This document shows positions 1-8,800 of a stretch of DNA of 64,000 nt, piece after piece; the first letter of the stretch is position 1; every line of letters starts with the position of its first letter. The position numbers and the translations under genes are program-made. The notes beneath the pieces were generated by a model. It did not search any database. It was not told where the DNA came from and was given only the letters and a program-made list of their open reading frames with translations. Origin of the DNA: Streptosporangium becharense (GTDB lineage: Bacteria; Actinomycetota; Actinomycetes; Streptosporangiales; Streptosporangiaceae); assembly GCF_014204985.1 (NCBI RefSeq), contig NZ_JACHMP010000001.1, positions 2,604,001-2,668,000 of the forward strand, read 5' to 3'.

Positions 1-149
1 GTCCGGCCGTGCGGGGTGATGTCACGGGCGTGACGGCAGGCGGCGGCGACGGTCACACCCGCCACGCCGTAGCCGGTGATCCGGTCGAGGGTCTCCTCCA
101 GGCCCTCCCCGCGTACGTCCTCGACATAGACGTATAGCGAGCTGTCCAC
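1..149 (-). CDS. Unknown protein, N-terminal fragment
   Basis: An open frame reads in from a GTG near the RidA stop and leaves the window at its left edge. The visible 49 residues begin VDSSLYVYVEDVRGEGLEE and continue with a hydrophobic beta-like stretch (GVAGVTVAAAC) and then RHARDITPHGR. I do not recognise the family from this piece. The alternation of strand and acidic helix could be the first unit of a TIM-barrel-like fold, but that is a guess. It lies 31 bases after the RidA stop on the same strand, so it is probably the last gene of the D-amino-acid module. The start and even the reality of the gene rest on frame and composition only. Confidence 0.5.
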   Translation of the reverse strand, partial: MDSSLYVYVEDVRGEGLEETLDRITGYGVAGVTVAAACRHARDITPHGR

Positions 150-180
150 ACCGCCGCCTTCCCACGAAGTCGGTCAGACT

Positions 181-567
181 CTAACGCGCCTTGTACGCCA
201 CGAAGTCGATCTCGACGAGGATGTCCATCAGGTCGGAGCCGACGGTCGTGCGGACGGGGTACGGGCGGGTGAAATAGGACTTGTACGCCTCGTTGTAGGC
301 GGCGAAGTCACGCTTGAGGTGCTGCAGGTGAACCGTCGACTTGACCACGTCGTCGAAGCCCAGCCCGTGGGCGGCGAGGATCGCGCCAAGATTGCGCATC
401 ACCTGGTGGGTCTGCTCCGCCACGTCGGCCCCGACGACCTCGCCGGTCTCCGGGCTCAGCGGGCCCATGCCCGAGGTGTAGACGAAGTCGCCCACCACGA
501 GGCCCTGCGAGTAGGCCCCGACGGGAGCGGCGCCCTCGTCGGTGCGCAGCTCCTGCTTGTCGCTCAT
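181..567 (-). CDS. RidA family (YjgF/UK114) enamine/imine deaminase
   Basis: A 128-residue protein of the RidA family, which hydrolyses reactive 2-aminoacrylate and other enamine or imine intermediates released by PLP enzymes. Length and layout match the family. The C-terminal half carries the PYPVRTTVG motif whose arginine (R106) binds the substrate carboxylate, followed by LVEIDFVAYK. The ATG is preceded by AGGAG at a good distance. It sits 41 bases downstream of a PLP-dependent D-amino-acid deaminase on the same strand. That pairing makes biochemical sense, because elimination from D-serine or D-threonine produces the very enamines RidA removes. Family assignment is firm; the specific partner is inferred from neighbourhood. 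Confidence 0.93.
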   Translation of the reverse strand: MSDKQELRTDEGAAPVGAYSQGLVVGDFVYTSGMGPLSPETGEVVGADVAEQTHQVMRNLGAILAAHGLGFDDVVKSTVHLQHLKRDFAAYNEAYKSYFTRPYPVRTTVGSDLMDILVEIDFVAYKAR

Positions 568-608
568 CTGCGTGCTCCTAGGGGAGGGGGAACCGGGACT
601 CGCCCGGA

Positions 609-1718
609 TCAGAAACAGGTGTTGATCAGGTCGACGACCACGTAGTCGTCGTCGACCACCGGCATGACCCGCCACTTGTCGAAGGCGGTGCACGGATGGG
701 AGATGCCGAAACAGACCAGGTCGCCGGGCTTGACCGGCGATCCGGGCGGCAGGCGCAGCATGGCGTGCTGGTCCTGGACCTTGAGCACCGTCGCGTCCGC
801 GACGGCCCCGCGCGGCACCGGGAGCCCCTCGTCGAAGGGGGCGTCCCGTTTGCCGAACCCGACGACGGCCAGACCGGGCTCCGGGACGCTGAGCACGTGT
901 GCCCAGATCTCCAGCGCGGCCCGCAGCTCGCCCTCGATCCGGGTGTACGGGGTGCGTTCGCGGTAGTAGCCGTCGTCGTGGGAGATGTAGGCGCCGCTGC
1001 GCAGCACGATCCTGGCCTGGCAGGCTGCGAGCTCGCGGCCGATGACGTCGAACCACTGGCTGCCACCGACCGACAGGATCGGGGCACGCACCCGCAGGTG
1101 CTCGAGGGCCTCCAGCAGCCGGTGCAGGTAGGCCCGGACCTCACCGGCCGACCCGAGCGCCCCTTCGTATCCGGCGACTCCGGCGAGTTCCACCCCCTCG
1201 GCGGCCTGGGCCGCGGCGGCGACCTCCAGGAGCTCGCCGAGCGTGCGGCTCCCGGCCCGCCCGCCCTGGTGGCCCAGCTCGGCCAGCACCTGGAACGGCC
1301 GAGCCCCGGCGTGCCGGGAGAGCGCCTCGATCCCGGCGACCGAGTCGGCGAAGCACAGGAACTCGAAGGAGTCGTCGGCGGCCAGCTGCGCGGCGATGGC
1401 GTCGAGCCCGGCCGGGTCGAAGACCTGGTTGGCCAGGACGATCCGGGAGACGCCGAACTCCCGCAGGGTGAGCACCTGGCTCGGGGTGGCGGCGGTCATC
1501 CCCCACGCGCCCGCGTCGAGCTGTGCCCTGACCAGCTCGGGGGACATGGTGGTCTTGGCGTGCGGGGCGAAGAGCAGGCCGTGCTCCCGCGCGAAGGCCG
1601 CGAGCGTGGCGATGTTGTGCTCCAGCGCGGAGCGACGCGCCACCATCACGGGGAAGGTGAACGCCCCGCCGAACAGCGAGGACCCGATCGCCCCCTCGGG
1701 ATCCACGATCCCCTTCAC
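609..1718 (-). CDS. D-amino-acid deaminase, DSD1-type (alanine racemase fold-III PLP enzyme)
   Basis: A 369-residue fold-III PLP enzyme related to eukaryotic-type D-serine dehydratase (DSD1) and D-threonine aldolase. The N-terminal barrel has the PLP lysine in APHAKTTM (K55). The C-terminal beta domain ends with the motif HPCTAFDKWR, whose His341 and Cys343 correspond to the zinc ligands of D-serine dehydratase. Expected reaction: D-serine (or D-threonine) to a 2-oxo acid plus ammonia; an aldolase or other D-amino-acid activity cannot be excluded. The start is a GTG preceded by AGAGGGA. It lies between an N-acyl-D-amino-acid deacylase upstream and RidA downstream on the same strand, consistent with salvage of D-amino acids. 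No regulator is adjacent. Confidence 0.85.
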   Translation of the reverse strand: MKGIVDPEGAIGSSLFGGAFTFPVMVARRSALEHNIATLAAFAREHGLLFAPHAKTTMSPELVRAQLDAGAWGMTAATPSQVLTLREFGVSRIVLANQVFDPAGLDAIAAQLAADDSFEFLCFADSVAGIEALSRHAGARPFQVLAELGHQGGRAGSRTLGELLEVAAAAQAAEGVELAGVAGYEGALGSAGEVRAYLHRLLEALEHLRVRAPILSVGGSQWFDVIGRELAACQARIVLRSGAYISHDDGYYRERTPYTRIEGELRAALEIWAHVLSVPEPGLAVVGFGKRDAPFDEGLPVPRGAVADATVLKVQDQHAMLRLPPGSPVKPGDLVCFGISHPCTAFDKWRVMPVVDDDYVVVDLINTCF

Positions 1719-1842
1719 GTCTCATCCCTCTCGACGACGTCCCCGACCCGGTGTGCCCGACGGCCTCTGCTCGGCGCGGGAGGTCTCCCCGGCCCCGGTG
1801 TCACTGTGAGGACCTTATCCGCAGCCTTCACGTCTTCTGTCC

Positions 1843-1970
1843 CCAGGACCGCATCCCTGTCTCCAGGACCCCGCATCCCTCAGGATCGTGGTCCTCGCCG
1901 TGGGCTTCGCCATGGCCTCCGGGACCGTGATCCCCGCAGGATCCCCGCAGGATCCCCGCAGCTCCCGGGA
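1843..1970. repeat. Short tandem repeats between deacylase and deaminase genes
   Basis: The 262-base gap between the two minus-strand genes holds two small repeats: two imperfect copies of a CCAGGACC-CGCATCCCT unit (1843-1883) and three head-to-tail copies of ATCCCCGCAGG (1930-1962). No convincing ORF or terminator was seen. They resemble the other short degenerate repeats of this window. Confidence 0.6.
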
Positions 1971-1980
1971 TCGCCTCCGC

Positions 1981-3504
1981 TCAGGACCGTAACGCCCGGC
2001 CGGGGGTGGCCCCGGTGAGCGTTCCCGCGGCGAGGACCCGGACGCCGGAGACGATGACGTCGTCGATCCCGGTGGCCGGGGTGCGCGGGACGGCGTACGT
2101 GGCCAGGTCCGCGACCGAGCCCGCGTCGAGGACGACCAGGTCGGCGACCCCGCCGGGGCGGATGAGCCCCCGGCCGTCCAGGCCGAAACGGCGGGCCGGG
2201 TGCGAGGCGAGGTGGACGGCGGCCTGCTCCAACGTCCAGTCTCCGGTCTCGCGGACGTGGTGGCCGAGCATGCGCGCGAAGGCCCCGTAGCCGCGAGGGT
2301 GGGGGTGGCCGCCCACGTAGATGCCGTCGGAGCCGCCGGTGTGGGCGGGGTGGCGCAGGATCGCCCGGACCGACTCCTCGCCCTCGGGGCCCTCGTCCGG
2401 GCGGGCCGCCACGCACCCGGCCTCCAACCGGGTGTCGATCAGGACCCTGCGGCAGAACTCCCCGGGCGTCAGGGCGGCCTCGGCGGCGGCCTCGGGCAGC
2501 GTCAGCCCTTCGGCCCACTCGGCGCCCGGCACGTGGGAGAAGGTGATCCTCGGCCAGAGGGTTTCGTCCCAGTCGATCGGTTCCGACTCCAGCAGCTCCA
2601 GTGCCCGGTCGGTGTCGGCGGCCGGGATCCACGGGGGCAGCGCGACCATCGCCAGGATCGTGCTGCCTCTCAGGTAGGGGTAGGTGTCGAAGGTGACGTC
2701 CAGCCCCCGGCCCCGGGCGTCGTCGACGAGCGGCAGCAACGTGGCCGCCGGGCCGTGGTAGTGCGAGACGTGCACGGCCGCGCCGGACCGCCGCGCGATG
2801 TCGGCCACCTCGGCCATGCCCGCCTGCGCGCGGGCGCCGTACCCGCGCATGTGCGTCACGTACGGCAGGCGGCCGAGCGGCGCGCAGAGCGCGGCGATCT
2901 CCGCGGCGTCGGCGTAGCGTCCCGGGGCGTACTCCAGGCCGGTGGACAGCCCCACCGCACCCTCCGACAGGCCGCGCTCGACGCGGCCGAGCATGGCGGC
3001 CAGCTCGCCGGCGGAGGCCGGCCGCTCGGCGGCGCCCATCACGTCGTAACGGATCGTGCCGTGCGGCAGCAGGTAGGCGGTGTTCAGCGCGGTGGCCCGG
3101 TCATAGCCGGCGAGCAGCTCCGCGACGCCGAGCGGCCCGTCGGCGGACGGGTGGACACCGTTGACGGCCGCGAAGTAGCGGGTGGCGTAGGCGAAGGCCG
3201 CCGGGGTGGTCGTGGGTGCGTAGGACAGGCCGTCCTGCCCGAGGACGAAGGTGGTCACCCCCTGGCGGAGCGCGGCGAGCTGCACTTCCTTGTCCAGGAC
3301 GAGGGCGTCGCCGTGCGCGTGACAGTCGATCAGGCCGGGCATGACGTGACGCCCGGTGGCGTCGACCAGGGTCGCGGCGTCGGCGCCGTCCAGGCGGCCG
3401 ACGGCGGCGATCCGGTCGCCGGTGACACCGACGTCGGCCCGGTGGGCGGGGGCGCCCGTGCCGTCGAGCACCCAGCCGCCCTTGATCAACACGTCGAACG
3501 ACAT
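1981..3504 (-). CDS. N-acyl-D-amino-acid deacylase (D-aminoacylase), amidohydrolase superfamily
   Basis: A 507-residue amidohydrolase, close to the usual length for D-aminoacylases (about 480-530). Family features in order: N-terminal beta sandwich (VLIKGGWVLDGTG), the metal motif IDCHAHGD (H62, H64), GLEYAPG, the VSHYHG segment, and TGGSDGIY followed by HPHPRGYG near the C-terminus. It should hydrolyse N-acyl-D-amino acids to the free D-amino acid in the cytoplasm. The start chosen is the ATG giving MSFDVLIKG, where the family N-terminus begins; an upstream in-frame ATG adds 18 residues made from a repeat and is unlikely. The product would feed the D-amino-acid deaminase encoded 262 bases downstream. 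Confidence 0.88.
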   Translation of the reverse strand: MSFDVLIKGGWVLDGTGAPAHRADVGVTGDRIAAVGRLDGADAATLVDATGRHVMPGLIDCHAHGDALVLDKEVQLAALRQGVTTFVLGQDGLSYAPTTTPAAFAYATRYFAAVNGVHPSADGPLGVAELLAGYDRATALNTAYLLPHGTIRYDVMGAAERPASAGELAAMLGRVERGLSEGAVGLSTGLEYAPGRYADAAEIAALCAPLGRLPYVTHMRGYGARAQAGMAEVADIARRSGAAVHVSHYHGPAATLLPLVDDARGRGLDVTFDTYPYLRGSTILAMVALPPWIPAADTDRALELLESEPIDWDETLWPRITFSHVPGAEWAEGLTLPEAAAEAALTPGEFCRRVLIDTRLEAGCVAARPDEGPEGEESVRAILRHPAHTGGSDGIYVGGHPHPRGYGAFARMLGHHVRETGDWTLEQAAVHLASHPARRFGLDGRGLIRPGGVADLVVLDAGSVADLATYAVPRTPATGIDDVIVSGVRVLAAGTLTGATPGRALRS

Positions 3505-3543
3505 GCCCGGATTCAACCACCCGGAGCGCACCGGCCGCATCCA

Positions 3544-3660
3544 CCTTCCGAAGGACACCCCGCGGGCCTTCGGAACGACATCCCGCCCGGCCTTCCAAAG
3601 GACACTCCACCGGGCCTTCCGAAGGACATCCCGCCGACCTTCCGGACGACACCCCGCCGG
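3544..3660. repeat. Degenerate about 28-bp tandem repeat, four copies
   Basis: Four imperfect units of the form GGGCCTTCCGAAGGACATCC follow each other upstream of the deacylase gene. Each unit contains its own small inverted repeat (CCTTCCGAAGG). A second weaker repeat of ACGACCACC and GAGAACACGACC elements runs from about 3685 to 3752. The rest of this 448-base gap (3505-3952) holds only the palindrome described separately and presumably the promoter of the GH8 gene; no gene was recognised in it. Confidence 0.7.
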
Positions 3661-3899
3661 AGCGCGTCCCGGGCATCCGGAACCACCACGCCCGAGAACA
3701 CGACCACCACACCCGGGACCGCGACCACCACGTCCGAGAACACGACGCCACCCAGGAGAGGACTTAATAACCTTCCGGAACGGCTATTTCGGATCAGGAG
3801 AAATCATCCGTCCGATGGCTCCACGCTGCCGCCCGTCCGAATCTCCGGGAATTCCGGCCTTCACCCTCTTGACCGTGGCGCGCCAACGGTGGTGCCATC

Positions 3900-3932
3900 T
3901 CATCTAGTTAGGAACCTTTCCTAACTAGATGA
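3900..3932. promoter_or_regulatory. Perfect 15-bp-arm palindrome upstream of GH8 gene (candidate operator)
   Basis: The arms TCATCTAGTTAGGAA and TTCCTAACTAGATGA are exact reverse complements separated by CCT. The site ends 20 bases before the GTG chosen as start of the secreted hydrolase and just before its ribosome-binding site. It is AT-rich against a very GC-rich background. A dyad in this position suits a repressor operator that controls a polysaccharide hydrolase. The cognate regulator is not identifiable from the window. Confidence 0.7.
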
Positions 3933-3952
3933 TCGCAGAGAGGGAACTCCCT

Positions 3953-5647
3953 GTGCGTGCGAGACCGCGCCTCCTCCACCTCCCCGCCGCCTCCGCTCTG
4001 GCTCTGACATCGACGCTGGTCGCCTCGGCATGCGTGCTGACCGCCCTGCCCGGCCACGCCGCCGACTCCCTGCTCTCCCAGGGCCGTCCGGCGACGTCCT
4101 CCTCCCACGAGGACGCCACCCTGGACTCAGCCGGTGCCTTCGACGGCGACCCCGCCACGCGCTGGGCGTCCGCCGAGGGTCACGACCCCGAGTGGCTCCG
4201 CGTCGACCTCGGCGCCTCGGCCACCCTCTCCCGGGTCAAACTGACCTGGGAGGCGGCCTACGGCAAGGCCTACCGGATCGAGACCTCCCCCGACGGGTCG
4301 ACCTGGACCACCGTCTACTCGACCACCGCCGGCGACGGCGGCACCGACGACCTGACCCTGTCCGGCACCGGCCGCTACGTGCGGATGTACGGCACGGCCC
4401 GCGGCACCGCGTACGGCTACTCGCTGTACGAGATGGAGGTCTACGGCCACACCGGGGGGGCGTCCCCGACCCCCACGATCACCCCGACCACCGGCGGCCC
4501 CGGCGTGCCGTTCGGCTCCCACAAGATCCCGTACGTGGCCGGAATGCTCCGGCCCAGCGGCGCGCAGGCCACGCTCGACCAGAAGGTGGTCGACTACTAC
4601 CGGCGCTGGAAGTCCGCCTTCGTCAAGCAGAACTGCGGCAACGGCTGGTACCAGATCATCTCCCCCGACGCCGACCACCCGTACGTGGCCGAGGCGCAGG
4701 GCTACGGCATGGTGATCACCGCCACGATGGCCGGGGCCGACCCGGACGCGAAGAAGATCTTCGACGGCCTGCTGAAGTACGTCCTGGCCCACCCCTCGTC
4801 GATCACCCCCGGCCTGCTCGCCGCCGAGCAGGACGCCTCCTGCAAGAGCGTCAACGGCAGTGACTCGGCCACCGACGGCGACCTGGACGTGGCCTACGGC
4901 CTGCTCCTGGCCGACCGGCAGTGGGGCAGTTCCGGCACCTACAACTACAAGAAGCTCGCGGTCGACCGCATCAACGCCATCAAGGCGGGCGAGGTCAACC
5001 CGACGACCAAGCTGATGAAGCTCGGCGACTGGACCAGCGCCGGCGACGAGTACTACTGGATCAGCCGCTCCTCGGACTGGATGATCGACCACTTCCGGGC
5101 GTTCCGGAAGGCCACCGGCGACGCGACCTGGGACACCGTCCGCGTCAACCACCAGAACCTGATCGCCTCCCAGCAGGCGACCTACGCCCCCAACACGGGC
5201 CTGCTGGCCGACTTCGTGGTCGACACCAACACCACCCCGAAACCCGCGCCGAAGCAGGTCCTGGAGGACCCCAACGACGGCAAGTACTGGTGGAACGCCT
5301 GCCGTGACCCGTGGCGGATCGGCGACGACGCGGTGACCAGCGGCGACGCCAAGTCACTCGCCGCCGCGCGCAAGCTGAACACCTGGATCAAGAGCAAGAC
5401 CGGCGGCGACCCGAACAAGATCGGCATCGGTTACTCCCTCGGCGGTTCCCAGATCTCCAGCGGCAGCGAACCGGCCTACTTCGCCCCGTTCGCGGTGGCG
5501 GCGATGACCGACCCGGGCAGCCAGGCGTGGCTGGACGCCCTGTGGAACAAGATGCTCAACGCCCCGTTCACGTCCGACGACTACTTCTCCACCAGCATCC
5601 AGCTCCAGGTCATGATCACCGTGACCGGCAACCACTGGGTGCCCTGA
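3953..5647 (+). CDS. Secreted glycoside hydrolase family 8 with N-terminal discoidin (F5/8C) domain
   Basis: A 564-residue exported enzyme. Order: Arg-rich n-region and hydrophobic signal segment ending near GHAAD, an F5/8 type C (CBM32-like) domain at about residues 35-170, a Thr/Pro linker (SPTPTITPTT), and a GH8 catalytic domain to the end. GH8 hallmarks are the EAQGYGM motif with the likely acid Glu247 and the ATDGDLDVA motif near residue 308. GH8 members cleave beta-1,4 glucans, chitosan or xylan; the sequence does not decide the substrate. The GTG start is preferred because GAGAGGGA precedes it at 7 bases; an in-frame ATG at 3929 lies inside the palindrome and lacks such a site. Confidence 0.88.
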   Translation: MRARPRLLHLPAASALALTSTLVASACVLTALPGHAADSLLSQGRPATSSSHEDATLDSAGAFDGDPATRWASAEGHDPEWLRVDLGASATLSRVKLTWEAAYGKAYRIETSPDGSTWTTVYSTTAGDGGTDDLTLSGTGRYVRMYGTARGTAYGYSLYEMEVYGHTGGASPTPTITPTTGGPGVPFGSHKIPYVAGMLRPSGAQATLDQKVVDYYRRWKSAFVKQNCGNGWYQIISPDADHPYVAEAQGYGMVITATMAGADPDAKKIFDGLLKYVLAHPSSITPGLLAAEQDASCKSVNGSDSATDGDLDVAYGLLLADRQWGSSGTYNYKKLAVDRINAIKAGEVNPTTKLMKLGDWTSAGDEYYWISRSSDWMIDHFRAFRKATGDATWDTVRVNHQNLIASQQATYAPNTGLLADFVVDTNTTPKPAPKQVLEDPNDGKYWWNACRDPWRIGDDAVTSGDAKSLAAARKLNTWIKSKTGGDPNKIGIGYSLGGSQISSGSEPAYFAPFAVAAMTDPGSQAWLDALWNKMLNAPFTSDDYFSTSIQLQVMITVTGNHWVP

Positions 5648-5802
5648 CCCGGCACACGGTGACGTGTCCGCCGCGGTGCGCGCGGCGGGCCGCCCGATCA
5701 CCGTGACCCCCGCCTGCGCGGGACGCGCGGCCGGTGCGGTTGCCCGCCCCGGAAGGACCGGTACGGCTTCCTGCCCCCGGAAGGCCGGGAAGACCGCCGG
5801 AA

Positions 5803-5848
5803 GGACCGGTGCGGCTCCCTGCCCCCGGGAAGGGAGCCGCACCGGTCC
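5803..5848. terminator. Bidirectional stem-loop terminator
   Basis: A perfect 18-bp stem (arms 5803-5820 and 5831-5848, loop of 10) lies between the convergent GH8 gene and the kinase/DUF4173 gene, only 4 bases from the stop of the latter. There is no T-run, as is usual in high-GC actinobacteria. Just upstream a GGAAGGACCGGT-CGGCT element is directly repeated, and one repeat forms the left arm. Confidence 0.75.
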
Positions 5849-5852
5849 CGGG

Positions 5853-8800
5853 TCAGTCCCGCGACACGATCGGGAGACAGATGAGATCCTTGACCGGTCG
5901 CCGTTCGAGCAGTTCCCGTGCCTGCCGCCGGGCCAGGTTCCAGCTGTTCCACGGATCGGTCCCGTCGAGGTCGTTGGCCGCGACCACCTCCCGCAGCACA
6001 CAGCTGCGGGTCGGCTCCGGCAACCGGTCCAGGGCAGGAACCGCCTCGGCCCCGAGGCCGGCCAGATACGCCAGGTCGATGTGGTTCACCCCCCGTACGG
6101 CGAGCTGGGTCTCCGCGACCCGCAGGTCGGGGTTCCAGCCCGCGAACGCCAGCAGCGACACACCGGTCATCAGCACCAGGGTCCTGGGCAGCCAGCCCGC
6201 GTGACCGCGCCGGGTGAGGCGTACCGCGCCGGCGACGAGGACCAGCCCGAACACCCCGGCCAGCCACCAGATGGCCGCCCCCACCGTGGCCCGCAACCGG
6301 GTGAACCCGTAGGCGTCGACGTAGAGGCCCAACCGGTGCATCGCGGAGAACAGGATCACCAGGGTCAGCGCGCACAGCAGCCCGAGCAGCCCGGCCATCA
6401 GCCACCGGTCGGAGTCGCGCAGCTCCACGGCACCGGTGGCGACCGCCACGATGGCCAGGACGAACACGCTGACGATGAGGAGCTGGAAGAACCCGGAGCG
6501 CGCGTACTCGGCGTAGGTGAGACCCGTGGCGGACACCACCCGCTGGGCACCGCCGAACAACGTGGTCAGCTGCATCGCCACGAACGTGGCGAACAGCAGG
6601 TTGAGCGCGGCCAGCGGGGTCACCCAGAGCCCTCGGCTGACCGCGATCCGCAGGTCCGGCGACTTGGGCTCGGCGGCGGGCCGCAGGGCCACCAGGACGG
6701 CGGAGGCCACGGCGACGGCGAAGACCGCGAACAGCACGATGCGGACCGGTAGCGTCCTCATCCACTCCTGCGGGGTGAGCACCTGCTCGACGGCTTCGGC
6801 GAAGACCGCGTCCGCCGAGGCGAACAACGCTCCGAAGACGACCAGCAGCACCAGGGTCAACCCGCCTCCCAGAAGTACGGGGACCAGTCTCCTCCGCCTC
6901 ACCATCCCCTTCAGCGGCGCCGCGAGGAACCACGGCAGCGGCAGCAACCCGATGATCATCGACGCCCCGCCCCTGAGCACCCCGAGCCAGCCGCTTCCGA
7001 TCCCCGACAGGGCCAGCGCGGCCAGGAGGAACCCGGCGAGCAGGAGCAGGCCGACCAGCCAGTCGGCGTCCCTGAACATCACCATCACGACCAGCCCGTA
7101 CGCGATCGCCCCCAGGCCCGCCGACCACGGGGTGATCCTGTCGCGCACCGCGGGGAGCACCGCGAGCCCCATGGCCACGGCCACCAGTACGAGTCCCAGC
7201 CCCGCCCTGCTGTCCGGGATCGCGAACGCGGCCAGCAGACCGACGGCTGCCACCGCCGGAAGCAGCCACCGCGGGGTGTCCGGCAGTTCCGGCCGGGGAA
7301 GAACCGGCGGCGCCTGATACGTGCCGGGTCCGCCGGGCCAGGCGGCTCCGGAGGGAACAGCGGACACAGCGGACACAGCGGACACAGTCTTCTCAGCCGG
7401 TCCTGTCACCCCCGTGGTCGTGTTCTTCCCGCCGGCCCCGGCCTTCCCGGCCGGCACGGTCGCCTTGACCGGTACGGTCCTCCCCGCGGATGAGACCCCT
7501 CGCGCGGGCGTGCCCCCGCTCGTGCCCCCTCCCGCGGACGCTGCCGTCTCCGCGCGGTGTCCGGTCACCGTCGCCGGCGGCTTGTTCACCGCCGGCGACA
7601 CGGCCGGTACGCCGGGGTCCCGCGCCGGGTGACGTCGCGGGGGTGCCTGCTGACCGGTCCACAGGTCGTTGGAGGGGGTGGTGGCACCGATGACCGTGCC
7701 GACGAACCCGCCGATCAGCAGGATGCCCATGGAGACGAGCAGCCCCAGCAGTTCGTCCACACGCCCGAGCGCGATACCGACGACCACGGCGCAGATCAGG
7801 CCGAGGGTGCCCCCGAGGAAGAGCCCGATGACCGCCCCGGTCCAGTTCCGCACCGGTGTCTGCCCGTATGTCTGCCCGTATGTCTGCCCGTACCGGTCAT
7901 CCCCGGCCGCACGAAACGGCGACGACGGGCCCGGCGGCGTGGGAGGGCCGGCGACCTGTGTACCGCCCGGACTCGTCTTCGCGCCGCCGGACACCGCGCC
8001 GGCCTCCGCGCCACCCGGCTTCACGGCCCCGGCCTCTGTACCACCCGCCCCCGTCTTCGCGCCGCCGGCCGCATCCCCGGTCTCCGCGCCACCCGGTTCC
8101 GCCTTCGTGCCGTCCGGTTCCACCTTCGCACGGCCGGCCGCCGTGCTTTCCCCGGCGTCGCCGTCCTCGTCGCCGCCGGACACCGCGCCGGCCTCGGCGG
8201 CTGCGGCGGCCCTGCCGGGGGCGGGTGCCGTACCGGGGCCGGAGGGATCGCCGGTATCCGGGGGCTGCGGGGCCCCGGAGGGGTGGTCGGTCTCTTCCGG
8301 AGCGGGGAGGGCAGGGGCCTGGTCTTCCGCGACCCCGCCGTCCTGTGGGACGACGGGTGCCCCCCTGCCGGCACCGGGGGGAGGTGAGGTGCTCATCGTG
8401 ATCCTTCCTGGCAGGTCGGCCACCACGTGGCAGCCGATGCCGTCCTCGAAGCGGATGGAGCCGCCGTGAAGCTCGACGATCTCTTTGGTGATGGCCAGAC
8501 CGAGTCCGGCGCCGCCCGCGTCGGCGGTCCGTCCGGCGTCGAGACGGGAGAAGCGCTCGAACGCCCGTGCCCGGTCCTCTGGCGCGATGCCCGGTCCCTG
8601 ATCGCTGACCCGGAGCCGGACCCCGTCGCCCCGGGCGTTCGCCGCCAGCACCACGACCCCGCCGCCGGGACTGTGCCGTACCGCGTTGTCCAGCAGGTTC
8701 GCGAGGACCTGCGCGAGCAGGTCGGGGTCGGCGCGCAGGCTCAGTCCCGCGGGGACCTCGCAGCGGGCGGTGACGCCCTCCCTGGCCAGTACGGCCTCAC

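Noticed and set aside
3544..3660. Regularly repeated units that could suggest a CRISPR array
   Set aside because: Units are degenerate and contiguous without unique spacers, and no cas genes are present. The same applies to the other short repeat arrays.
3929..3952. ATG 3929 as start of the GH8 gene
   Set aside because: It sits inside the palindrome and has no ribosome site. GTG 3953 has GAGAGGGA at a good distance and gives a cleaner signal peptide.
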